Source: Cyanobacteriota bacterium
GTDB taxonomy: Bacteria; Cyanobacteriota; Cyanobacteriia; PCC-6307; Cyanobiaceae
Direction of reading: 5' to 3'
Assembly: GCA_026389315.1 (NCBI GenBank)
Contig: JAPLIC010000063.1
Coordinates: forward strand, 1-64,000
Length of the DNA stretch: 64,000 nucleotides
Shown one piece after another: positions 1-8,470 of the stretch. Position numbers and translations under genes: made by a program. Under the pieces are notes generated by a model. The model had not been told where the DNA came from, did not search any database, and worked only from the letters and a program-made list of their open reading frames with translations. Each line of letters begins with the position of its first letter. The stretch's first letter is position 1.

Positions 1-2
1 AG

Positions 3-215
3 GCCCGCCTCTCCATCGGCGGCGAAGAGGTGCCCCTCTCGGCCGATGGCACCTTCCGCATTCAGGTCCCCTTCCGGGACGGCCAACAGCTCTATCCGAT
101 TGAAGCCTGGGCCGCCGACGGTGAACAAAAACGCAATATCACCATCCAATTTGAGCGCAGCACTCCAGAAGAAAACATCAATACCGCCGAAGAAGCCATC
201 AATGAATGGTTCTAA
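3..215 (+). CDS. DUF4912 domain protein, C-terminal fragment
   Basis: The gene enters from outside the window and only its last 70 codons are visible, reading in frame from base 3 to a TAA at 213-215. The visible part contains the pattern L-S-I-G-G-E-E-V-P-L-S-A-D-G-T-F followed by P-F-R-D-G and I-E-A-x-A-A-D-G, which resembles the C-terminal beta-sandwich end of cyanobacterial DUF4912 proteins. The tail is acidic and ends in N-E-W-F. Function is unknown for the family. The stop overlaps the stop of the convergent downstream gene by 4 nt, so no terminator fits between them. Confidence 0.7.
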   Translation, partial: ARLSIGGEEVPLSADGTFRIQVPFRDGQQLYPIEAWAADGEQKRNITIQFERSTPEENINTAEEAINEWF

Positions 216-1906
216 AGGGGAGGTTGGAGATTGGCATTTGCATTGGCAAGCAAAATTTTAAGTTCGGACCAAAAACAATCGAAATCGATGGGGTTTGTCC
301 TATCCACATTGAGCACGTGGGGCCATTCCTCTTCAGAAAAAGGTTGTTGGTGCCGTAGCTGGTGGTCAAGGACTGAAGCGTTGGCTTCAGACGCATCTCC
401 ACCTTGACGTTGACGTTCTGCCAAGCGACGACGGGCCAATGACGGGCTGACGCGGCACGCCAGAATCACCAGTGGAATGCCGCAACGCTTGGCCAGGGCG
501 ACCATCACGGCCCGTTGACTGGACTTAAGAAAGGTGGCATCGACCACGGTGCTGTAGCCGGCCACCAGGATCGCCTCGACGCAGGCAGGCAGCCGTTGTT
601 CGTACAGGTATTGGGTCACGGCCGGGCCGTAGGGATCGGCCCCCGGCTCGCCGGACCAGCGGGGCCCACCGGGAACGCCCCATCGGCCGAACAAGCGGCG
701 GCGCTCGACATCGGAGCGGAGGTGAATCCAACCAGCCCTGTCACAGATCTGCCGAGCCAGGTGGCTCTTGCCGCTTGCGGAGACGCCATGACAGAGGAGC
801 AGGGCCTGGGGCATGGTCCCTTCAGTCATGGCGTCTTGGGGCTCTGACCCTTGGGGCTCTGACCCTTGGGGCTGTGCCCCTTGGGGCTGTGCCCCTAGGG
901 GTGCTGTTGGATTGCAGGTTTGGCGGGCCAGGGCCAGATAGCGGGCTAGCTGGTCTCGCAGGTCAAGGGTTGGGCCGGTGTCAGGGGGATCTAGGGGGTT
1001 GAGCTGGATAAGCCTCAGGGCCGTTACTTTGGCGCGTACCAGGGCGCGATAGGTGAGATACCAGCGCCAAAGATGGAGCCCCTCGTAATCTCCGCCCCAG
1101 GCCAACCAGCCATTGAGTAAGCGGGCCGCCAGGCGGGGCTGGGCGACCTGCTCTAGATCCATGACCAGAAAGGCCATGTCGCTGATCGGATCAATCCAGC
1201 GCAGGCTCGCATTGAATTCGAGGCAATCGAAAACAACAATCTCACCGGCCAGCAGGGCCATGTTGCCGAGATGCAGATCCCCGTGGCCCTCCCGCACCTG
1301 GCCAGCGGAGAGTCGCTGTTGGAAAAGAGGTGTGAGCCGTTCGGCGGTCGTTTCGGTCCAGCGGCGCAGGGAACCCAGTTCGTCCTTGGAGGCGTACTCC
1401 TCCAGCACCTGCAGATTGGCGAGGGCCGGGGAGATGACCATGGCCGCTGAGCCAAAGGCGCCCCCTGCCGGAGCCACGGCGGCGCTGTCATGGAAGAGCG
1501 CCAACCGCTGGGCCAGGGCATCGATGGACGAGTCGTCCAATCCCTGGCGCTGCAGCACCAGGGGAAGCAGGGCCGCTTGGTCGAATTGACGCATTTGCAC
1601 AGCCGCCTCAATCACCGCTCCAGGGCCATGGAAGCGGGCCTGATCCGGCGGGCCATGGATGTCACGCACGCCGAGGTAGAGGTCAGGGGCCAGACGGCGA
1701 TTGAGTCTGACTTCCTCGATGCAGTCCTGGCGGCGCCGGGCGGCGGTGCTGAAGTCAACGAAACCGAGTTGCACCGGCTTGCGCAATTTGTAGGCAAAGG
1801 GGCCCGTCAACAAGATCCAGGAAATATGGGTTTCCAACAGCTGGATCTGCCCCACCGGGTGGTCGTAGGCGGCCGGTTTGAGCAGGGCGGCGATGAGGGG
1901 GTCCAT
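212..1906 (-). CDS. two-domain APH-like kinase / P-loop kinase protein
   Basis: The 564-residue product has an aminoglycoside-phosphotransferase-like N-terminal domain with the catalytic loop HGDLHLGN at about residues 208-215 and an I-D-P-I-S-D metal-site segment near 238. A Gln/Pro/Gly-rich linker (about 337-367) follows, then a P-loop kinase-like domain with Walker A GVSASGKS at about 374-381. This matches the family annotated as bifunctional aminoglycoside phosphotransferase/ATP-binding protein. The real substrate is unknown and the name does not imply antibiotic resistance. I chose the ATG at 1906, just past the stop of the upstream gene; an ATG at 1960 would overlap that gene. The linker is encoded by 15-bp tandem repeats. 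Confidence 0.75.
   Translation of the reverse strand: MDPLIAALLKPAAYDHPVGQIQLLETHISWILLTGPFAYKLRKPVQLGFVDFSTAARRRQDCIEEVRLNRRLAPDLYLGVRDIHGPPDQARFHGPGAVIEAAVQMRQFDQAALLPLVLQRQGLDDSSIDALAQRLALFHDSAAVAPAGGAFGSAAMVISPALANLQVLEEYASKDELGSLRRWTETTAERLTPLFQQRLSAGQVREGHGDLHLGNMALLAGEIVVFDCLEFNASLRWIDPISDMAFLVMDLEQVAQPRLAARLLNGWLAWGGDYEGLHLWRWYLTYRALVRAKVTALRLIQLNPLDPPDTGPTLDLRDQLARYLALARQTCNPTAPLGAQPQGAQPQGSEPQGSEPQDAMTEGTMPQALLLCHGVSASGKSHLARQICDRAGWIHLRSDVERRRLFGRWGVPGGPRWSGEPGADPYGPAVTQYLYEQRLPACVEAILVAGYSTVVDATFLKSSQRAVMVALAKRCGIPLVILACRVSPSLARRRLAERQRQGGDASEANASVLDHQLRHQQPFSEEEWPHVLNVDRTNPIDFDCFWSELKILLANANANLQPPL
835..909 (-). repeat. 15-bp in-frame tandem repeat in kinase linker
   Basis: Four near-identical 15-nt units begin at 835, 850, 865 and 880, with a degenerate fifth at 895. 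Units 1-2 and 3-4 are pairwise identical and differ from each other at two or three bases. The length is a multiple of three, so on the minus strand they add pentapeptides of the form G-S-E-P-Q or G-A-Q-P-Q to the linker between the two kinase-like domains. Confidence 0.9.
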
Positions 1907-1931
1907 CAGGGGCAGTCGGCGGCTGTGGCCA

Positions 1932-2444
1932 TCACCTGAAGCGAGGTCCGCTGCCACCATCCCGCAAGCTCTGTAACCATTGCAAGCTGGGATCACCCTC
2001 AAACTCCGGCGGTAGCGGCTGGGGTTCAAGGGTTGGAGGCCCCCGACGCTTTCCCCTGGACCTTGAAGCCTGGGAGGCAGAATTGGGGCCCAGGGCTCGC
2101 AGCCAGCGGCTCAGGCCTGCACCCAAAAGCAGCAACGCCAACAGGGCGACCAGGGCGACGGCCAGCACCCCGGCCAACTGCAACAGGCCCAGGCCCATAA
2201 GGGTCAATCCCTTGATGAGATTGGCGATGGCGGTGCTCACCAGCAGCACCGTATCCAGCTGGGAAGGCAACCGCAGCAGGGCCAGGAGCAGGGCGATGCC
2301 CGCACTCACCAGTAGCAACCCCATCAATCCCTGACGCAGGCGACTGATACGCCGGCGCCGTCGGGCCGGTCGCGAATCGCGGTTGGGCGTGACCAACGAA
2401 GGATTGGGCAGCTGCAGGTTCCGGGGGCTACGGGGTAAGGACAT
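1932..2444 (-). CDS. small membrane protein of unknown function
   Basis: The 170-residue product has a basic, Arg-rich N-terminal tail (R-P-A-R-R-R-R-R at about residues 26-33), then two or three hydrophobic segments between residues 40 and 115 consistent with membrane spans. A soluble, proline-rich C-terminus follows. I recognise no family. It starts with ATG at 2444 and lies 24 bases downstream of the next minus-strand gene, so both are probably co-transcribed with the kinase-like gene that follows. Topology is inferred from hydrophobicity only. Confidence 0.6.
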   Translation of the reverse strand: MSLPRSPRNLQLPNPSLVTPNRDSRPARRRRRISRLRQGLMGLLLVSAGIALLLALLRLPSQLDTVLLVSTAIANLIKGLTLMGLGLLQLAGVLAVALVALLALLLLGAGLSRWLRALGPNSASQASRSRGKRRGPPTLEPQPLPPEFEGDPSLQWLQSLRDGGSGPRFR

Positions 2445-2468
2445 GGCTGGACGGAGGAACGCAGACCT

Positions 2469-2714
2469 TCATGGCTCCAGCGAATGGCCGGCACCACGCA
2501 TCCAACGCTCGAATTCCATCAGCACCAACTCGTTGGGGCAATCGATCAGGGACAGGTCGTGGACTGTGCAATCCCCCTGGCCGCCGTGATGCAACGAGAG
2601 ATGGAAACGGTCGCCGCTGAGGCCACAGACCTCAGGATCACTGCGGACGACCACATCGAGATAGGCCCCGAGCCGGGTGACGCGGCGGCGCAGTTCGGAC
2701 CAGCTCATCACCAT
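2469..2714 (-). CDS. small conserved-looking hypothetical protein
   Basis: An 81-residue soluble protein with no signal peptide or membrane segment. It contains C-G-L-S-G-D-R-F-H-L-S-L-H-H-G-G and L-I-D-C-P-N-E-L-V-L-M-E-F, which look like a compact alpha/beta fold, but I cannot name the family. It could start at either of two ATG codons two codons apart (2714 or 2708). It sits in the same minus-strand run as the DUF4335 and DUF3038 genes. Confidence 0.55.
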   Translation of the reverse strand: MVMSWSELRRRVTRLGAYLDVVVRSDPEVCGLSGDRFHLSLHHGGQGDCTVHDLSLIDCPNELVLMEFERWMRGAGHSLEP

Positions 2715-2777
2715 GGCTGCGGCTCCCAGGATGAAATTAGGGTAGGAGCAAGCACTGCATCGGCCTGGAGGGCTGGT

Positions 2778-3620
2778 TCAGGGGCGAGCCGCAGGGTTCG
2801 AAGGGGGAGTGTGGCTGAATACCGTTCGGGGAGCTGGAGCAGCGGGGATGGGGGCGGTAGGGGGAGCCGTGGGAGAGGTGGCGGTGGGAGCAACCGGCGG
2901 GATGTCCACCGTTGGGGGCTGGGAGGGACCGGCGTTGGTCTGGGGAATGGGACGGGTGGGATCGAGAGCGTCGGGGGTCGTAGGGACGGCGGAACGGTCT
3001 GGCCTCAGACCAGGGGGTCCAGGCGCGGTCGTGGCAGCAGTGCCGGCCGTCCGCTGCGGTGCTGGCACCGGTAAGGGAGCCAGGGAGGAGAGTCCGGCCG
3101 TGAGGGCGAGGGCCGCCAGGCCACCCACCGGTGCGGCCAGGCGCTGGGCCAGGGGTTCGGCCTGACGCAGTTCGCGGCGCCGCAACGGTTGAGCCAGTGG
3201 ATGGGGCAAGGGTGGCTGCAGATGCAGACGTGAATCGAGCCGCAGGCTGTCGAGAACCCGGACCAGGTCAGCCAGTTCAGCGTCATCAAGGTGCACCTCC
3301 AGGGAACCAACCCCGGGTTGACCACTGCGGAGAACCAACAGATGTTTACCGGGACCTGCAGGGGCAATGGCGACCGGCTGCGCAGGCGATCCGAAGGGGC
3401 GCGACACCCCACTCATCAAGTAACGGGCATAGGGCAAGATCACATTGATCAGACCCACCAAGTGATCAAGCCGACCCTCCAACTGGGGTCGGCCAGGCCA
3501 ATCCAAGGTCCAACTTGTGATAATTCCCAAGGTATCAGGGGAATGGCCAGCCGAAACATCTGGAAAGCCTTCCAGGTTTAAGCGGCAGCTTTGCTGTGAG
3601 TAAACAAGGGTCTGTTTCAT
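2778..3620 (-). CDS. DUF4335 domain protein
   Basis: The 280-residue product matches the cyanobacterial DUF4335 family in its N-terminal half: it opens with M-K-Q-T-L-V-Y-S-Q-Q-S-C-R-L-N-L-E-G, and shows T-L-D-W-P-G-R-P and H-L-V-G-L-I-N-V-I-L-P-Y-A-R-Y. A hydrophobic segment around residues 165-185 may be a membrane anchor, and the C-terminal 90 residues are a low-complexity Pro/Thr/Ala tail. Function is unknown. It lies 12 bases downstream of the DUF3038 gene; the two families commonly occur together in cyanobacteria, which suggests one functional unit. Confidence 0.8.
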   Translation of the reverse strand: MKQTLVYSQQSCRLNLEGFPDVSAGHSPDTLGIITSWTLDWPGRPQLEGRLDHLVGLINVILPYARYLMSGVSRPFGSPAQPVAIAPAGPGKHLLVLRSGQPGVGSLEVHLDDAELADLVRVLDSLRLDSRLHLQPPLPHPLAQPLRRRELRQAEPLAQRLAAPVGGLAALALTAGLSSLAPLPVPAPQRTAGTAATTAPGPPGLRPDRSAVPTTPDALDPTRPIPQTNAGPSQPPTVDIPPVAPTATSPTAPPTAPIPAAPAPRTVFSHTPPSNPAARP

Positions 3621-3632
3621 CGGGCGTTGTGA

Positions 3633-4175
3633 TCAGGCCACCGCATCGATCAGGCAGGCCCGCAGTCGCTCAAAGCCACCGGGACCAGCCCCGAGGGCCA
3701 GGGCTTGAACCAAGGCACGCCGTTGACGACGGCCATTGTGGGGATCAAGGAGGGACCTGACGCTGCTACGGCGAGGATTCATGCGCTCGCGCAAGAGATC
3801 GGAGAAGCGCGATTGAAACAACTGCCAACGCTGCTCCATGACCTCCGGAGGCTCGGCCGTGGAGAGCAGCCCCCGCAGCATGGGGTAGAGACGATCGGCC
3901 ATGGCGCAGAGAATCTGAATCAGGGCATCGGTCTCCTTGGACTCCAGGGAACCACGACGACAAGCCCGACGAAGTGGATTATGGCAGCGAAGCTTCCACA
4001 ACTCCACCCGATTGGGGAAGATCTCGCCGTAGCCGAGCTGCTGGCTCAACCAAACCATCGCCTCGCCGCCATTGAAATCGAGGGCCTCGGTGCACAACAG
4101 CATCAGGTCAAGCCGCTCGATGCCCCGGCGGGAAAGGGGGCGGGAAGGGGGGGATTCGGTGAAGGCCTGGCTCAT
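3633..4175 (-). CDS. DUF3038 domain protein
   Basis: The 180-residue product matches DUF3038. It shows L-D-L-M-L-L-C-T-E-A-L-D-F-N-G-G-E-A-M near residues 22-40, F-P-N-R-V-E-L-W-K-L-R-C-H-N-P-L-R-R near 53-70 and a Leu-rich C-terminal helix region. It is predicted to be soluble and largely helical. No function is established. The gene starts with ATG at 4175, 71 bases from the divergent apt gene, and probably heads the small operon with the DUF4335 gene. Confidence 0.8.
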   Translation of the reverse strand: MSQAFTESPPSRPLSRRGIERLDLMLLCTEALDFNGGEAMVWLSQQLGYGEIFPNRVELWKLRCHNPLRRACRRGSLESKETDALIQILCAMADRLYPMLRGLLSTAEPPEVMEQRWQLFQSRFSDLLRERMNPRRSSVRSLLDPHNGRRQRRALVQALALGAGPGGFERLRACLIDAVA

Positions 4176-4246
4176 GGCTGCGATGATGCCAGCGCCGAAG
4201 GCCGTTCGTCACCGCCAACCGCCGGCTTGCCCCCCGTCCTCCTGAG

Positions 4247-4783
4247 ATGACCAGCAGCCCCGCCAGCCCCGACCTGCGCCGCTGGATCCGCGACATCCCT
4301 GATTTTCCCAAGCCCGGCATCCTGTTCCGGGATCTCACACCCCTGATGCGCGATCCTGCCGGCTGGCGCGAAACCGTGCGCCAACTGGCCGAAATCACCG
4401 AGCGACTCAAACCCGACCTGATTGTGGGGATTGAATCGAGGGGATTCATTGTGGGCACGAGCCTGGCCACTGCCCTTGGCCTGGGTTTCGTGCCCGTGCG
4501 CAAGCCCGGCAAGCTGCCGGGCGAGGTGCATGGGGTGGACTACGAGCTGGAATATGGCAGCGATCGTCTGGAAATCCACGCCGATGGCTTTGAGGATTCT
4601 CCCCGGATCTTGATCGTCGATGATTTGCTGGCCACCGGTGGCACCGCCGAAGCCTGCGGCCAGCTGGTGCGTCTAGCCGGAGGCGAGATTGTCGGCTTTG
4701 CTTTCGTGGTCGAACTAGCCGATCTGGGGGGTCGTCGACGCCTTCCCAGCGGAATAGCGGTGGAATCCCTGGTCACCTATTAA
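4247..4783 (+). CDS. apt: adenine phosphoribosyltransferase
   Basis: The 178-residue enzyme salvages adenine by converting it with PRPP to AMP. It carries the type I phosphoribosyltransferase PRPP loop [14 protein letters not shown] at about residues 122-135, the E-S-R-G-F-I motif near 64 and the K-L-P-G flexible loop near 88, all typical of Apt. Its length is normal. It starts with ATG at 4247 and is a single plus-strand gene between two minus-strand groups, ending convergently 9 bases from the DUF2949 gene. Confidence 0.95.
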   Translation: MTSSPASPDLRRWIRDIPDFPKPGILFRDLTPLMRDPAGWRETVRQLAEITERLKPDLIVGIESRGFIVGTSLATALGLGFVPVRKPGKLPGEVHGVDYELEYGSDRLEIHADGFEDSPRILIVDDLLATGGTAEACGQLVRLAGGEIVGFAFVVELADLGGRRRLPSGIAVESLVTY

Positions 4784-4792
4784 GGCCGCAGC

Positions 4793-5005
4793 TCAGGTCT
4801 GCTGGTCCTGCCAGTCCAACACCTGTTCGAATTGCTCCAGGCTGATCAAACCGAAGCGCCAAAGCACCACCGCCAACGGCGCCTGCTCCGCCTCAGAGTG
4901 GCGGATTCCCATGGCAATCGCGCTCTCACTGAGGCCCAGTTGGTGCCGCAAGAAACGCAACAACGCCTGGGGCGGCGATGGCTGGGGGGAACTGCTGATC
5001 ACCAT
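4793..5005 (-). CDS. DUF2949 domain protein
   Basis: A 70-residue protein. The segment L-L-R-F-L-R-H-Q-L-G-L-S-E-S-A-I-A-M-G near residues 15-33 and the closing L-W-R-F-G-L-I-S-L-E-Q-F-E-Q-V-L-D-W fit the small cyanobacterial DUF2949 family of unknown function. The ATG at 5005 lies inside the last codons of the preceding flavoprotein gene (7-nt overlap), suggesting translational coupling. A longer reading frame upstream is not supported because it would run through that gene. Confidence 0.75.
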   Translation of the reverse strand: MVISSSPQPSPPQALLRFLRHQLGLSESAIAMGIRHSEAEQAPLAVVLWRFGLISLEQFEQVLDWQDQQT

Positions 5006-6258
5006 GGCTCCCCAGGGGGCGACAAGGCCGGCATCCCTCCAGGGTTGCCGGCCCCAGGAACGGAGAAGCGGAAAGGGAGGGGCCACGGTCCCAGGGTCAT
5101 GGGGCCAAGGGCCAACCTGCGCAGGGCTGCGGAATGACGCAGACCGACCAAGGCCAGGGCCCGCAGGGGAAGCAGCAGGGGCTGACGATTCGAGAACAGC
5201 CGTACCAGGAGGTCGGTGAGCGCAAGGGTGAGGAGCACATCGGGCCACCGCCTCCGGCCGTAAGCGGCCCCGAGGCGGTGCGGAGCCAGGCGACCAGCAC
5301 TGGCCTTCTCGGCCAGGTCCATCAAGGCCTGCACGTCACGCCAGCCCAGGTTGAGGCCCTGACCTCCCACCGGATGGCAGCGGTGGGCGCTGTCTCCCAC
5401 CAGAACGGTGCTGCCCCGGTGCAGGCGGCGGGCCAGCTGCAGCGCCACAGGAAAGGAGCGGGGCCGATCAAAGAGAACCTCCGGCTGCAGAAGCTCCGGC
5501 AGGGCCCCTGCCAGGGCATCGAGAAAGGCCGTATCGCTGAGACTCTCGAGCTTGCGACAGCGCCAGACCGGTGCACTCCATACCAATTGATGACGACCCA
5601 CTCCCATGGGCAACACGGCGAAAGGTCCTTCAGGGCGCAGGATCTCCCAGGCCTGATCCGTCGCTGCCCCCCGCAGGCCCACCTGGACCGTCAGACAGGC
5701 TTGGGCATAGGAATGGTGCCATTGGCCAATCCCCTGTTCACGACGGGTGGGGGAATCGGCCCCATCCGCTGCCACCACCAGATCAAAGCCGGCTCCCTGG
5801 CCGGGAGGGGCTGGGGGGCCTGCCTTTCCACCCAAGACCACCGCGATGGCCGGATTGGCCTCAAGGCGCTCAAGCAACAGGGCCATCAGCGGGCCATGGC
5901 TGCCGATCCAACCGACGGCAGCGGGGCTGGTTAGGTGCTGGGCACCCGGATTGGCGGCCGCAGCCAGGGGGCCGAGGTCGCTGGAACGGAAGCCGACCTC
6001 ACGACCCAAAGCCCCATCGACAAGATGGAGCTGGGCAAAACCGCTGAGATGGGGTGCCAGGGCCTCCCAAAGGCCAAGCCGCTGCAGGAAGCGGCGGCTG
6101 GAATGGGTGAAGGCATAGGCCCGTTGGACCTCCAAAAGGCGCTGCCTGGGAATGGGATCAAAGAGCTGAACGCGCCAACCGGCCGCCGCCAAAGCCAGGG
6201 CGGCCAGGGCACCAGTAGGTCCAGCGCCATTCACCCTGGCTGACAATCTGGCGACCAT
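4999..6258 (-). CDS. FAD-dependent hydroxylase (UbiH/Coq6 family)
   Basis: The 419-residue product has the dinucleotide-binding G-A-G-P-T-G-A-L at its N-terminus and the second FAD motif V-L-V-G-D-S-A-H-R-C-H-P-V-G-G-Q-G-L-N-L-G near residue 300, as in ubiquinone-type monooxygenases. In cyanobacteria such enzymes are candidates for plastoquinone or other aromatic ring hydroxylation; the substrate here is not shown by sequence. I chose ATG 6258 because the FAD motif follows directly and upstream sequence contains a terminator. It overlaps the downstream DUF2949 gene by 7 nt. Confidence 0.85.
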   Translation of the reverse strand: MVARLSARVNGAGPTGALAALALAAAGWRVQLFDPIPRQRLLEVQRAYAFTHSSRRFLQRLGLWEALAPHLSGFAQLHLVDGALGREVGFRSSDLGPLAAAANPGAQHLTSPAAVGWIGSHGPLMALLLERLEANPAIAVVLGGKAGPPAPPGQGAGFDLVVAADGADSPTRREQGIGQWHHSYAQACLTVQVGLRGAATDQAWEILRPEGPFAVLPMGVGRHQLVWSAPVWRCRKLESLSDTAFLDALAGALPELLQPEVLFDRPRSFPVALQLARRLHRGSTVLVGDSAHRCHPVGGQGLNLGWRDVQALMDLAEKASAGRLAPHRLGAAYGRRRWPDVLLTLALTDLLVRLFSNRQPLLLPLRALALVGLRHSAALRRLALGPMTLGPWPLPFRFSVPGAGNPGGMPALSPPGEPW

Positions 6259-6281
6259 GGCAAAACTCAGAAAAAACGCAT

Positions 6282-6309
6282 AAAAAAACCGCACCACAAA
6301 GGGGCGCGG
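6282..6309 (-). terminator. intrinsic terminator after hli
   Basis: Read on the minus strand, a 7-bp stem CCGCGCC/GGTGCGG (one G-T pair) with a 7-nt loop is followed directly by seven T residues. It lies 38 bases after the hli stop and 24 bases before the flavoprotein start, so it should separate the short hli transcript from the gene downstream. Confidence 0.7.
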
Positions 6310-6346
6310 AAGGGAAGCCAACGGGCTTGAATCAAACCCAGGGCGA

Positions 6347-6592
6347 TCAGCCCAGACCCAGCAATCCACGGGTGAAAGCCTCGCCACCCAGGGCAAATTC
6401 AGTCGCCAGTAGGGCGATGAAACCGAGCATAGCCATGCGGCCATTGAGCTTTTCAGCCCGTTCGTGGAAACCCCAGCCGTTTTCGACGGCCACGACTTCC
6501 ATACGGGGCTCGGCGGCAAAAGCATTGAGACGACCGCCGTCTTCTGTGGTAACAGTGGCGCCGCGGATGACGGGAGCTGTGGAGGAGGCCAT
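6347..6592 (-). CDS. hli: high-light-inducible chlorophyll-binding protein
   Basis: An 81-residue one-helix protein of the chlorophyll a/b-binding superfamily. The helix near residues 46-65 carries the signature E-K-L-N-G-R-M-A-M-L-G-F with the chlorophyll-ligating Glu and Asn and the E...R salt bridge. Such proteins sit in the thylakoid membrane, bind chlorophyll and carotenoid, and protect photosystems and chlorophyll intermediates under high light. It is probably monocistronic, as a terminator follows it. The upstream region holds TTACA-type repeats that may be its light-responsive control. Confidence 0.93.
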   Translation of the reverse strand: MASSTAPVIRGATVTTEDGGRLNAFAAEPRMEVVAVENGWGFHERAEKLNGRMAMLGFIALLATEFALGGEAFTRGLLGLG

Positions 6593-6610
6593 GGGCTGAA
6601 TCCTTTCGAA

Positions 6611-6639
6611 GTGTTACGAAGACTGTAACACAATGTTTC
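6611..6639 (-). promoter_or_regulatory. candidate HLR1-like element and inverted repeat upstream of hli
   Basis: On the minus strand 6639-6622 reads GAAACATT-GT-GTTACAGT. This resembles the HLR1 consensus (two KTTACAWW octamers two bases apart) known to bind RpaB at light-stress genes; the first octamer has two mismatches and the second has one. It overlaps a perfect 7-bp inverted repeat, GTGTTAC/GTAACAC, at 6611-6617 and 6625-6631. The proximal end is only 30 bases from the ATG, so it may overlap the core promoter. Confidence 0.4.
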
Positions 6640-6661
6640 AAGGTGATGGGGCCCCTGCGGC

Positions 6662-7309
6662 TCAGCGCAGGCGGCGCAGGCAAAGCTCCTCGAAAGCCGA
6701 CCGCAGCAAGTAGGGGTATTCGCCGACCCAGAGCTTGGGTTGGGGCAACCAGGCATCACTCAGGGCCCCCACCCTGGAAAAATCACGGCGATCACTCAAA
6801 ACCACCAGCCGCACCACCATGCCGCGACGAATGGCTTGGTGGGCCTTCTCCATCGGAAACCGCAACCGGCCGATGTAGCCATCTTCATCTTCCAGGTCCA
6901 GGCAGAGCCAGGTACGACGATTTTCGACCATCTCCAAGCGCCCGCTTTGGTCCGATTGCTCGCGCCGATCTTCCACCACCTCCCGGGTGAAAAGATCCCC
7001 CACCACCCCTTCAAACAGAGCCGCAGAGGGATAACGGCGCAGGACAGCATTACGTCGACCCGCCTCCAGGATCGGCCCCCAGAGGAGATAGAGACCCAGG
7101 ACGACGCCGATCACCAGAAACACCGGACCAAAGGCGCTGGAGAACAACAGGGTCTGGCTGATCAAAAGGGCAATCACAGCGCCGATGGTGGAAATCAGCA
7201 CCCGTTGCAGCAATTGCCGCGGCTCGCGACTGCAGGCATTGAATTGGGGACCGGTGGCCACCGCCGGAATCAGGCGGCTCAGTTGGTCTGGGTTGAGGGG
7301 AATCAACAT
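6662..7309 (-). CDS. conserved cyanobacterial membrane protein
   Basis: The 215-residue product has two adjacent hydrophobic segments at about residues 37-80 (a membrane hairpin) and a soluble C-terminal domain with V-E-N-R-R-T-W-L-C-L-D-L-E-D-E-D-G-Y-I-G-R-L-R-F-P. Related cyanobacterial proteins are often labelled phosphate ABC transporter permease, but I see no ABC permease motif and do not accept that name. I prefer ATG 7309; one at 7318 is three codons upstream. It follows dapB at a 33-base gap and may be co-transcribed. Confidence 0.6.
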   Translation of the reverse strand: MLIPLNPDQLSRLIPAVATGPQFNACSREPRQLLQRVLISTIGAVIALLISQTLLFSSAFGPVFLVIGVVLGLYLLWGPILEAGRRNAVLRRYPSAALFEGVVGDLFTREVVEDRREQSDQSGRLEMVENRRTWLCLDLEDEDGYIGRLRFPMEKAHQAIRRGMVVRLVVLSDRRDFSRVGALSDAWLPQPKLWVGEYPYLLRSAFEELCLRRLR

Positions 7310-7342
7310 CGAGGGCAAGGTCCGCCGACGGCGGTCAGGGCA

Positions 7343-8185
7343 TCAAAGCAGCCGTTCGAGGCCATAGACCAACGTTGGCAGGGAGCGTACGCGACGCAGA
7401 CAAAGGAGCACCCCAGGCATGTAAGCGCTGCGGTCAATCGTGTCGTGGCGCAGGGTATAGGTCTCTCCAGGGGCCCCGAACATGACCTCCTGATGGGCCA
7501 CCAAACCGGGCAATCGCAGCGAGTGCAGCCGCAGGCCGCTGGGACGCAGGCCACCCCGACAGCCCGCCAGAGTTTCGTGCTCGTGCACCTGGGGCTCATT
7601 GAAGGATTTGCCCAGGTCCTCGATTAATTCGGCTGTTTTGATACAGGTTCCGCTGGGGGCATCCGCCTTGCGGTTGTGGTGCAGCTCGGTAAGTTCGGCA
7701 AAGTCATAGAAACGGGCGGCAGCGGCGGCGGCTTGCTGCAACAGCACCATGCCCACCGAAAAATTGGGGATGACCGCTCCACCGATCCCAGCCTTGGCGG
7801 CGAATTCGACCAAATCGGCCAACTGCTGGGCAGTCAGGCCCGTGGTGCCGATCACCGGATGCACCCCATAGGCAATCGCGGCCCGGGTGTGCTCGAACAC
7901 CACGCTGGGGTGGGTGAAGTCCACGAGCACGGCAGCCCCTTCGGGCCCGTGCTGTCGCACAGCTTGACTGGCTTGACAAAGGCAGCCTTCGAAATCGGCA
8001 GTAACCGCCACATCCAGAACCCCCAAGCCCAATTCCTCGCCGACATCGACGCCCTCCTTGGCCGCAGTGGTGTCGATCGCCCCGACCAGGACACAGTCCC
8101 CAGAGGTGTTGACAGCTTTGACCACCTCGGCCCCCATACGGCCGAGGGCGCCGGCCACGACTACGGGGATTGGACGAGGAGCCAT
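7343..8185 (-). CDS. dapB: 4-hydroxy-tetrahydrodipicolinate reductase
   Basis: The 280-residue enzyme catalyses the NAD(P)H-dependent reduction step of the diaminopimelate/lysine pathway. It shows the Rossmann motif V-A-G-A-L-G-R-M-G near the N-terminus, V-D-F-T-H-P near residue 93, the substrate-site motif [14 protein letters not shown] near 165-178 and the late H-D-T-I-D-R motif. ATG 8185 places the Rossmann strand at the expected position; longer extensions upstream have no family resemblance. It is divergent from chlH. Confidence 0.95.
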   Translation of the reverse strand: MAPRPIPVVVAGALGRMGAEVVKAVNTSGDCVLVGAIDTTAAKEGVDVGEELGLGVLDVAVTADFEGCLCQASQAVRQHGPEGAAVLVDFTHPSVVFEHTRAAIAYGVHPVIGTTGLTAQQLADLVEFAAKAGIGGAVIPNFSVGMVLLQQAAAAAARFYDFAELTELHHNRKADAPSGTCIKTAELIEDLGKSFNEPQVHEHETLAGCRGGLRPSGLRLHSLRLPGLVAHQEVMFGAPGETYTLRHDTIDRSAYMPGVLLCLRRVRSLPTLVYGLERLL

Positions 8186-8470
8186 CAGCAAGAGGGATTC
8201 TGCTGCAGAGCCTATGGGAGAAGGCCCAAAGACCAGCGCCGGGCGATCAGGCAGCCACCAAGACATCGGTGCAGGTCCTTTGGCCCAACAGGCAAACCAA
8301 CAAAAAATCTCTTGCCCCCTCGCGGCACCCGTCCTTGCCAGAGCCTGGAGGACCCAATCGCCACGACGCCCCACCCACCGTGATCGCCTGCCGTAAAGCC
8401 TTGTCGAAAAACCCTCCCAATGCAGCCATGGGCTCCGTAGGCTGCTTAACATTGCTCAACCGAAGGCTGC

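Noticed and set aside
212-1906. Aminoglycoside resistance gene
   Set aside because: Only the fold resembles APH enzymes; the fusion is a widespread uncharacterised family with no resistance context.
4999-6759. Extension of the flavoprotein start to 6759
   Set aside because: The extension would read through the hli gene region, its terminator and promoter, and delays the FAD-binding motif by 167 residues.
6662-7309. Phosphate ABC transporter permease
   Set aside because: Only two membrane segments and no permease signature; the label seems inherited.
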